Assembly: GCA_035649415.1 (NCBI GenBank)
Contig: DASRJP010000173.1
Location: forward strand, 1 to 5,883
DNA from: DATKDU01 sp035649415
GTDB taxonomy: Bacteria; Planctomycetota; Planctomycetia; Pirellulales; Pirellulaceae
Length of the DNA stretch: 5,883 nucleotides
Reading direction: 5' to 3'
Below the pieces are notes generated by a model, which made no database searches, was not told the DNA's origin, and worked only from the letters and a program-made list of their open reading frames with translations. Positions 1-3,926 of the stretch are shown one piece after another; within the stretch, counting starts at the first letter, position 1; each line of letters opens with the position of its first letter. The translations under genes and the position numbers were made by a program.

Positions 1-290
1 CTTGGCATCAAATGCCACATCTGAACTACTCATTAGAACTAGAAGCATTAAAAGGCGAGTGAACAGTGTACGACGCAGCGTTTTTGCCTTGAACAGTCCT
101 GTCTCAGCTGGGTCTGTGGCGTTGTTGGTTCGCACTTGCCCAAATGGCGATGGCGGTCCCGACGCACCATCGCGCTTTGCTATTAAACACCTGTCCACAC
201 AGGGAGTTTCGCTTTTCCGAGAGCGTTCTTGGGAATCCGCCCACGCTCGATCCCTGGCTAGAGCCGCCGGCCTGCATTCCATTCAAAAGT
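1..290. other. Left-edge stretch with no supportable gene
   Basis: I find no convincing gene here. The open frames that cross it (plus from base 2, plus from base 144, minus 286-104) translate to Arg/Ser-rich or patternless protein with no recognisable motif, and the two plus frames run on into the following gene. Bases 1-130 look visibly more AT-rich than the rest of the window. There is a small perfect hairpin at 3-17 (TGGCAT, loop CAA, ATGCCA) with no T-run after it, so it is not a terminator. The stretch probably holds the end of an upstream intergenic region plus the promoter and leader of the gene at 291. I could not assign a promoter with confidence. Confidence 0.5.
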
Positions 291-977
291 ATGAACTACC
301 TGGCCCACGGCTGGCGGTTTGCCGCCGATCCGTATTTCCTGGCGGGGACGGCCGCACCCGACTGGTTGAGCGTCATCGACCGCAAGGTGCGGCTGCGTTC
401 GAAGCGGGCGGCGGAGTTTATCGCCGATGCCGACGCACAATTGGCGGCCGTGGCTCGCGGAGTCGTGCAGCACCATGTGGACGACGCCTGGTTTCATGCG
501 ACGCCGGCCTTCAATGAGCTGAACCTGGCATTCGCTCTGGAAGTTCGCGAGGCGCTGCCCGGCGACGAAGGTTTCCGGCCGAGTTTCCTGGGGCACATCC
601 TGGTCGAGCTGCTGCTCGATTCGGCGCTGGCCGAAGAAGAGCCGCGGCGGCTGGACGACTATTACGCGGCGCTGGCCAAACTCGATCCGGCGGCGACCGA
701 GCGGGCGATCTCGCGGCTGGCGACCGTAGCCCGCGACTCCGTCGCGGTCGGCCCGCCACGGAGTGGCGGGCTACGCGTGGCCGCGCTCATACCGCGGTTT
801 GCGGCGGAGCGGTTCTTGTACGACTACCTGGACGATGCCAAACTGCTCACGCGGCTGAACCATGTGATGCGCCGCGTGGGGCTGCCGCTCTTGCCACCTG
901 CGCTCGCTGCGCTGTTTCCCGCGCTGCGGCAGCGCGTTCGCGAGCGGCGCGCGGAGTTGCTGACACCGGCGCCTTAG
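291..977 (+). CDS. Acyl-carrier-protein phosphodiesterase-like protein (AcpH / DUF479 family)
   Basis: The 228-residue product begins MNYLAHGWRF, matching the MNFLAH start of E. coli AcpH as I remember it. Asp24 (in LAGTAAPDWL) falls at the same position as AcpH Asp24, and His61-x3-Asp65-x3-His69 lines up with the AcpH His-x3-Asp-x3-Asp segment. AcpH is a metal-dependent, HD-superfamily-like hydrolase that removes 4'-phosphopantetheine from acyl carrier protein. The homology is supported by these motifs; the exact substrate is inference. The ATG at 291 is chosen because the conserved N-terminus starts there; the in-frame ATG at 144 would add 49 unrelated residues. No clear ribosome-binding site precedes it. 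The protein is longer than E. coli AcpH (about 193 residues), partly because a palindromic repeat encodes residues 146-162. The epimerase gene follows 25 bases later and is probably co-transcribed. Confidence 0.72.
   Translation: MNYLAHGWRFAADPYFLAGTAAPDWLSVIDRKVRLRSKRAAEFIADADAQLAAVARGVVQHHVDDAWFHATPAFNELNLAFALEVREALPGDEGFRPSFLGHILVELLLDSALAEEEPRRLDDYYAALAKLDPAATERAISRLATVARDSVAVGPPRSGGLRVAALIPRFAAERFLYDYLDDAKLLTRLNHVMRRVGLPLLPPALAALFPALRQRVRERRAELLTPAP
725..775. repeat. REPIN-like nested palindrome inside the AcpH-like gene
   Basis: Two inverted half-units face each other. The left half has GTAGCCCGC at 726-734 and contains a hairpin at 731-747 (CCGCGAC, loop TCC, GTCGCGG). The right half contains a hairpin at 751-771 (GCCCGCCAC, loop GGA, GTGGCGGGC) and ends GCGGGCTAC at 766-774. 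The outer ends pair with each other (CGTAGCC with GGCTACG). The reverse complement of the right half matches the left half over almost its whole length. The main differences are two positions that are paired in the stem, G-C in one half and C-G in the other, so both stems stay intact. This is the architecture of a REP doublet (REPIN). The 51 bases are a multiple of three and are translated as VARDSVAVGPPRSGGLR without breaking the frame. Structure is seen directly; mobility is inferred. Confidence 0.75.
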
Positions 978-989
978 TTCAAAGTTCAA
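976..989. repeat. Perfect tandem 7-mer between the first two genes
   Basis: The heptamer AGTTCAA occurs twice back to back at 976-982 and 983-989, starting within the stop codon of the AcpH-like gene and followed by GGTTGGGACGAAC before the epimerase start. It fills most of the 25-base intergenic gap. It could be an operator half-site pair or chance; nothing else supports a function. Confidence 0.3.
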
Positions 990-1002
990 GGTTGGGACGA
1001 AC

Positions 1003-1851
1003 ATGAAATACGGCATGAATCTGCTCTTGTGGACCGGCGAATTGCACGACGGCATGATCCCGGTGCTGCACCTGCTCAAGAATCTGGGCTACGACGGCGT
1101 CGAGTTGCCAATCTTCAATACGGGCCTGGACTATGCGAAGTGGGGCAGCCTGCTCGACGAGATCGGCCTGGCGCGGACGGCGGTGACGATTCGCACCGCC
1201 GACGACAACCCGATCAGCCCGGACAAGGCCACGCGGCAAAAAGGCATCGACGGCACGAAGAAAACGCTCGACTGCTGCGCCGCAGCGGGGGCCACGCATC
1301 TGGTGGGGCCGTTTCATTCAGCCCTGGGGCATTTCAGCGGAAAGGGCCGCACGGCGGACGAATGGAAGTGGGGCGTGGAGAGCATGCGGGCCGTGGCCGA
1401 GCACGCCGGCAAGGTCAACGTGACGCTGGGGGTCGAGTGCCTCAATCGCTTCGAGACCTACCTGCTCAACACGCACGCCGACTCGGCCCGCTTCTGCCGC
1501 GAGGTCGGCCATCCCAACTGCCGCATGATGTACGACACCTTCCACGCCAACATCGAGGAGAAGTGCGTCAAGCTGGCCCTGCACGCCTGCGCCGACATGC
1601 TCTGCCACGTCCACATCAGCGAGAACGACCGCAGCACTCCTGGCCAGGGCCTCGTCCGCTGGTGCGAGAACTTCGACGCCCTCCGCGAAATCCAATACAA
1701 CGGCTGGCTGATGGTCGAGGCCTTCGGCCTGGCCCTGCCCGAGCTCGCCGCCGCCACCAAGATCTGGCGTCGCATGTTCGAAAGCGAAGAGCAGCTCGCC
1801 GAGGGCGCCCTGGCCTTCATGAAAGCCCAGGTCGCCAGGCGGTGGAGTTGA
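1003..1851 (+). CDS. TIM-barrel ketose 3-epimerase / hydroxypyruvate isomerase-like enzyme
   Basis: The 282-residue cytoplasmic protein belongs to the AP-endonuclease-2-like TIM-barrel superfamily of sugar isomerases and epimerases. It resembles D-tagatose/D-psicose 3-epimerases: GVECLNRFETYLLNT, YDTFHANIEE, HVHISENDR and MVEAFG all match blocks of that family. The metal ligands are Glu145, Asp178, His204 and Glu239, with Glu145 and Glu239 the expected catalytic pair. Glu151, His181 and Arg210 match substrate-contact positions. The complete set argues for an active enzyme interconverting ketose epimers at C3; hydroxypyruvate isomerase is the main alternative, and the true substrate cannot be read from sequence. 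The ATG at 1003 starts directly at the first barrel strand (MKYGMNLLLW). It has only a weak GGGACG ribosome-binding stretch. The 25-base gap to the AcpH-like gene suggests one transcript, although the two functions have no obvious link. A terminator lies about 170 bases downstream. Confidence 0.85.
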   Translation: MKYGMNLLLWTGELHDGMIPVLHLLKNLGYDGVELPIFNTGLDYAKWGSLLDEIGLARTAVTIRTADDNPISPDKATRQKGIDGTKKTLDCCAAAGATHLVGPFHSALGHFSGKGRTADEWKWGVESMRAVAEHAGKVNVTLGVECLNRFETYLLNTHADSARFCREVGHPNCRMMYDTFHANIEEKCVKLALHACADMLCHVHISENDRSTPGQGLVRWCENFDALREIQYNGWLMVEAFGLALPELAAATKIWRRMFESEEQLAEGALAFMKAQVARRWS

Positions 1852-1880
1852 GCCGCCGCTATTCGGGCCTCAATCGTCCC

Positions 1881-1908
1881 TTGCTTGGGGCTGCCGATGC
1901 GTTATAGT
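1881..1908 (+). promoter_or_regulatory. Sigma70-like promoter upstream of the csrA gene run
   Basis: TTGCTT at 1881-1886 (3 of 6 to TTGACA) is followed after a 16-base spacer by TATAGT at 1903-1908 (5 of 6 to TATAAT). The start point would lie near 1914-1916. It begins only 30 bases after the epimerase stop and lies in non-coding DNA. No comparable promoter is visible between the downstream terminator and the csrA-containing run, so this is the best candidate promoter for that run as well as for a short RNA. Confidence 0.5.
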
Positions 1909-1971
1909 ACAGGTATTGGACTGTCCGCGCGAATACATTCGCTGGGTCAGCCAGTATTTCTCGGATGACTA

Positions 1972-2022
1972 GTTAAAGAGCAACCCGGCCGGGCCGGGTG
2001 GCTTGTTAAAAAGTAAGCCGGC
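1972..2022 (+). repeat. Pair of 18-base near-identical direct repeats before the terminator
   Basis: GTTAAAGAGCAACCCGGC at 1972-1989 and GTTAAAAAGTAAGCCGGC at 2005-2022 agree at 15 of 18 positions and lie 33 bases apart. Each copy ends in a GC-rich stretch that starts a hairpin: the 1983-1999 inverted repeat for the first, the terminator stem for the second. This looks like a duplicated hairpin-plus-A-rich spacer unit. Confidence 0.55.
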
Positions 2023-2064
2023 GTGGCGGAATACCTCCGGGTGTTCCGCCACGCCGGTTTTTTT
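2018..2064 (+). terminator. Strong intrinsic terminator
   Basis: A perfect 14-base-pair stem (CCGGCGTGGCGGAA at 2018-2031, TTCCGCCACGCCGG at 2044-2057) closes a 12-base loop and is followed directly by seven T residues at 2058-2064. This is a textbook Rho-independent terminator for the plus strand. An A-rich stretch just before the stem (2008-2016) gives the minus strand a weaker T-run, but there is no minus-strand gene to end. It can terminate the epimerase transcript, the short RNA from 1914, or both. It stands only 33 bases before the first ATG of the next gene run. Confidence 0.92.
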
Positions 2065-2097
2065 GCGCCCCGGCACTTTCGGAAAGCAGAGCAAACA

Positions 2098-2121
2098 ATG
2101 TCGATGACCACGGAAACTTGA
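2098..2121 (+). CDS. Possible 7-codon upstream ORF coupled to the next gene
   Basis: The frame reads ATG TCG ATG ACC ACG GAA ACT TGA (MSMTTET). Its TGA at 2119-2121 shares the A with the ATG of the 65-residue gene (TGATG), the classic arrangement for translational coupling by stop-restart. No strong ribosome-binding site precedes it. With so few codons, chance is a real alternative. It contains two in-frame ATGs, either of which would serve. Confidence 0.25.
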   Translation: MSMTTET

Positions 2122-2318
2122 TGTCCGCGGGCGAATTTCGCCGCGAGATCAAGCGGATCACCGGGCGGGAAGTGCGCGAAGCAGCGGCGGAAGTTGAGCC
2201 AGCGACCGGCCCCGTCGTCCATGCGTTTACGACCGGTACGATGGTTCAGATATTTTTGCTGGCGCCGAGCGCGGCAGCGCGCTCCCCGGCCGCCGAACGA
2301 CCGCAGAAACCACACTGA
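2121..2318 (+). CDS. Small protein of unknown function upstream of csrA
   Basis: The 65-residue product starts MSAGEFRREIKRITGREVRE and has a central hydrophobic stretch, TGTMVQIFLLAP (about residues 39-50), then an Ala/Pro-rich tail. I do not recognise a family. It has no signal peptide and no full transmembrane segment. The frame looks coding because third positions are strongly G/C, as in the neighbours, and it fits the gap before csrA with 15 bases to spare. It is not FliW, the known CsrA antagonist, which is about twice as long. A TTG directly before the ATG is an alternative start. Its place as the first gene of the csrA run suggests a role tied to CsrA, but that is inference from position only. 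Confidence 0.55.
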   Translation: MSAGEFRREIKRITGREVREAAAEVEPATGPVVHAFTTGTMVQIFLLAPSAAARSPAAERPQKPH

Positions 2319-2321
2319 AAC

Positions 2322-2326
2322 AGGAG
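2322..2326 (+). promoter_or_regulatory. Shine-Dalgarno of csrA containing a GGA motif
   Basis: AGGAG lies 7 bases before the csrA ATG in the context AACAGGAGCC. CsrA binds GGA cores and often represses its own mRNA by covering the ribosome-binding site; here the GGA lies inside the Shine-Dalgarno, preceded by ACA as in the known consensus but one base shorter. Autoregulation is plausible and unproven. Confidence 0.5.
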
Positions 2327-2333
2327 CCCAGCC

Positions 2334-2546
2334 ATGCTGGTGCTGTCGAGAAAGAGCCGGGAGTCTGTCGTGCTGGGAGGCGGGGGCGGCCTGCCGCGCG
2401 TGCTCAAGGTCACGGTGCTGGAAATCGTCGGCGGCAAGGTGAAGCTGGGCTTCGACGTGGACGTCGACATTCCGGTGAATCGCCTCGAGGTCTGGGAACG
2501 AATATGCGCCGAAACTCGGCCCGCGGTTCCGGCGGGAAGACCCTAG
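2334..2546 (+). CDS. csrA: Carbon storage regulator CsrA (RsmA), translational regulator
   Basis: The 70-residue product begins MLVLSRKSRESVVLGG, the CsrA/RsmA signature start with the RNA-contacting first strand (Leu4, Arg6). It continues with LKVTVLEIVGGKVKLGFD, matching strands 2 and 3, and VNRLEVWERI, matching the VHREEIYxRI segment. The second RNA-binding arginine (Arg44 in E. coli) is Arg50 here. The preceding His is replaced by Asn. CsrA works as a homodimer that binds GGA motifs in mRNA leaders and changes translation and stability. About six extra residues (GGGGLPR) enlarge the loop between strands 1 and 2; I recall similar loops in other planctomycete CsrA proteins. A good AGGAG site fixes the start. 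It lies 15 bases after the 65-residue gene and 43 bases before the response regulator, inside a likely operon. Confidence 0.93.
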   Translation: MLVLSRKSRESVVLGGGGGLPRVLKVTVLEIVGGKVKLGFDVDVDIPVNRLEVWERICAETRPAVPAGRP

Positions 2547-2589
2547 GACGATAGGGCGGGCGCGGCTTCGAACAGTGGAGGTTCTAACC

Positions 2590-3102
2590 ATGTCAACGCT
2601 TCCGCCAGCGGGCACAGTTCCCTCCCCCAATGGGCGCGGACCGCCGCCGGCGAGCCAACGCACGCCGGCGCCCCGTGGCTCCGGCCGAATTGCCAACCTG
2701 CGGTCGCTGCGCGTGCTGATCGTGGACGACGAAATGAAGGTGGCCGACTTCCTGTGCGCGATGGTCTGCTCCTGGGGACACGACGGACGACGAGCCTATG
2801 ACGCCGCCGACGGCCTGACGGCCGCCCGCACACAGAGCTCGAACGTTGTGCTGCTGGACATCGCCATGCCGGGCATCGATGGATATCAGCTCGCGCAGCA
2901 GCTGCGCAGGGAGGCCAAGCTGAAGGGCTGTTTTCTGATTGCCATGCGAGCGGTCGCCGACTGCCGCGGCGGCTCGCCCTGGAGGGAGGCCGATATCGAC
3001 CTTTTTCTGTCGAAACCGATGGACCTCGAGGTGCTGGCGCAGTTGCTGCAAATGGAGGGAGACCGATTGGACCGGCTGGGCCGGCCTCCACTTGGCGTTT
3101 AG
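2590..3102 (+). CDS. Single-domain response regulator (REC) with Pro-rich N-terminus
   Basis: The 170-residue product has a Pro/Arg-rich, probably disordered N-terminus (residues 1-39) and then one CheY-like receiver domain. VLIVDDE carries the acidic pair Asp46-Asp47, VVLLDIAMPG the phospho-acceptor Asp90, and FLSKPMD the conserved Lys142. The switch position that is normally Thr or Ser after strand 4 appears to be Arg120 (LIAMRAVAD), which should impair or alter the usual phosphorylation-driven change. There is no DNA-binding or enzymatic output domain, so it must act by contact with a partner. The ATG at 2590 is chosen because GGAGG at 2577-2581 lies 8 bases upstream; a GTG at 2575 overlapping that site is less likely. 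The histidine-kinase-like gene at the end of this run is the obvious candidate partner. Confidence 0.85.
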   Translation: MSTLPPAGTVPSPNGRGPPPASQRTPAPRGSGRIANLRSLRVLIVDDEMKVADFLCAMVCSWGHDGRRAYDAADGLTAARTQSSNVVLLDIAMPGIDGYQLAQQLRREAKLKGCFLIAMRAVADCRGGSPWREADIDLFLSKPMDLEVLAQLLQMEGDRLDRLGRPPLGV

Positions 3103-3122
3103 CGGGGCGCTTTCGACATGGA

Positions 3123-3135
3123 GTTCGTTACGAAC
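3123..3135. repeat. 13-base perfect palindrome before the KOW gene
   Basis: GTTCGT-T-ACGAAC lies in the 52-base gap between the response regulator and the KOW-domain gene, about 20 bases before the latter's start. It could be an operator half-site pair. The orientation is the reverse of the Gram-positive SOS box (CGAAC...GTTCG), so I do not call it LexA. A one-base centre makes an RNA hairpin unlikely without opening a few pairs. Confidence 0.4.
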
Positions 3136-3154
3136 GCTTCAACAGAAAGTGCGG

Positions 3155-3379
3155 ATGAAAAAAGACCATCTGGTTTCGCGCGGCGACCGGCGGCTCGATG
3201 TCGGCCAACGCGTTGTGCTTTGCCGCGGTGCGCTGGCGGGCTTCACCGGCGTTCTCGTGACGACGACAAACCACGGGAAGTGCCTGATTCGAATGGATGA
3301 CTTGTCGCAGGAAGTGCTAATCAGGATCGACGCGACAGCGGTCAAACGACGAGGGCAGTTGGTCGTTTTGAAAGATTGA
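3155..3379 (+). CDS. Stand-alone KOW-domain protein (NusG C-terminal-like)
   Basis: The 74-residue product is almost entirely one KOW-type beta-barrel: VGQRVVLCRGALAGFTGVLV (residues 16-35) has the typical G-x-x-V-x(4)-G-x(3)-G-x-x-G-x-(V/L) pattern. It is followed by NHGKCLIRMDDLSQEVLIRIDATAVKR, which resembles the remaining strands of the NusG/RfaH C-terminal domain. That domain contacts ribosomal protein S10, Rho or other partners during transcription-translation coupling. Here the RNA-polymerase-binding N-terminal domain of NusG is absent, so the protein may be a free adaptor or RNA/ribosome-binding factor; that is inference. The start is uncertain: ATG 3155 is used, with GTG 3149 two codons earlier in frame and no strong ribosome-binding site for either. 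It sits 38 bases before the FKBP gene. Confidence 0.72.
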   Translation: MKKDHLVSRGDRRLDVGQRVVLCRGALAGFTGVLVTTTNHGKCLIRMDDLSQEVLIRIDATAVKRRGQLVVLKD

Positions 3380-3417
3380 CCAGGCAGCACCAATTGGGAG
3401 GCAGGCGAGGATTTGCC

Positions 3418-3912
3418 ATGCACACAGTTCAGCTCGGAGATCGGGTGCGCGTTCACTATGCCCGGCTGCGCGATCCCGCGGCCGGCGGCAAGCCAACCAG
3501 CCGCCGGGCCGTGGAATTCACGGCGGGGACGAAACACATGATTCCCACGCTCAGCCTGGGCGTCGTGGGGATGGTCCAGGGCCAGCACAAGCGGCTCACG
3601 CTCCAGCCGGGCGAGGCATTCGGCGGGGTGCAGCCGAAGCTGGTCAAGGAGATCCCGCGATACCGATTTCCCAAGCGGCTCAAGCTGGAAGTTGGCCGGC
3701 GCTTGACGGCGGTTCACAGAACTTCCGGCCAGCGCCGGCGCGTCACGATCGTAGAGGTCACGCCCCACTCGGTCGTCGTGGATGGAAATCATCCCTTGGC
3801 CGGCAAAGCCGTCGTTGTGGAAATCGTAGTCATTTCCGTCGATTCATCCTCCAGCGCCAATCCGCAAGCCCCCGTTCGACGTGGGCGGAGAGAGTTAGCT
3901 TCATACCTGTGA
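3418..3912 (+). CDS. FKBP-type peptidyl-prolyl isomerase, SlyD-like
   Basis: The 164-residue product has the SlyD layout: an N-terminal FKBP half (VRVHYARLRD, VEFTAG, MIPTLSLGVVGMVQGQHKRLTLQPGEAFG), an insert-in-flap region (about residues 71-118), and the family hallmark VVVDGNHPLAGK (119-130) followed by the last strand VVVEIVVISVD. SlyD proteins are cytoplasmic cis-trans prolyl isomerases and chaperones. The usual Asp in the FKBP active site (the D-S/D-S segment) seems replaced by PTSRR, and YG by FG, so catalysis may be weak and the chaperone role dominant. The His/Cys-rich metal-binding tail of E. coli SlyD is absent; the tail here is basic and unrelated. GAGG at 3407-3410 lies 7 bases before the ATG. 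The stop codon overlaps a possible GTG start of the next gene by four bases. Confidence 0.82.
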   Translation: MHTVQLGDRVRVHYARLRDPAAGGKPTSRRAVEFTAGTKHMIPTLSLGVVGMVQGQHKRLTLQPGEAFGGVQPKLVKEIPRYRFPKRLKLEVGRRLTAVHRTSGQRRRVTIVEVTPHSVVVDGNHPLAGKAVVVEIVVISVDSSSSANPQAPVRRGRRELASYL

Positions 3913-3926
3913 CGGAAGCGCCAGCA

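Larger units (their letters stand above)
1914..2064 (+). ncRNA. Candidate small RNA or attenuated leader of about 150 nt
   Basis: A promoter at 1881-1908 and an intrinsic terminator ending at 2064 bracket about 150 nt with no meaningful open frame; the ATG at 1965 gives only Met-Thr-Ser before a stop. Structural elements include a small stem with CTGG at 1942-1945 and CCAG at 1951-1954, flanked by AATA and TATT that can also pair. A perfect inverted repeat, ACCCGGCC/GGCCGGGT, lies at 1983-1999, and the terminator hairpin follows. The upstream GC-rich repeat could pair with the 5' arm of the terminator (GCCGG at 1988-1992 with CCGGC at 2018-2022), a possible but weak anti-terminator. I recognise no known RNA family. 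The two readings are an independent small RNA, or a leader that attenuates transcription into the csrA run. It could also be just the 3' end of the epimerase transcript. Confidence 0.4.

Noticed and set aside
3..17. Small hairpin TGGCAT-CAA-ATGCCA as a terminator
   Set aside because: Stem of six pairs with no T-run on either side.
144..290. N-terminal extension of the AcpH-like gene from ATG 144
   Set aside because: The conserved family start MNYLAH is at 291; the extra 49 residues show no family resemblance.
2..517. Plus-strand open frame of 171 codons from a TTG
   Set aside because: Product is Arg/Ser-rich with no motif and overlaps the AcpH-like gene in another frame; typical of a high-GC shadow frame.
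1029..1907. Plus-strand frame of 292 codons overlapping the epimerase
   Set aside because: Arg/Gly/Pro-rich shadow; the epimerase frame carries all metal ligands.
1947..2696. Long minus-strand frame of 249 codons
   Set aside because: It runs through the terminator, the leader and csrA; its repeated SHP segment only reflects the direct repeats at 1972-2022.
3123..3135. LexA/SOS box
   Set aside because: Half-sites are in the opposite orientation to the Gram-positive box and not the GTTC-N7-GTTC type; no SOS gene follows.
3118..3300. 60-codon frame starting ATG 3118
   Set aside because: Overlaps the KOW frame, which has the recognisable domain; composition is shadow-like.
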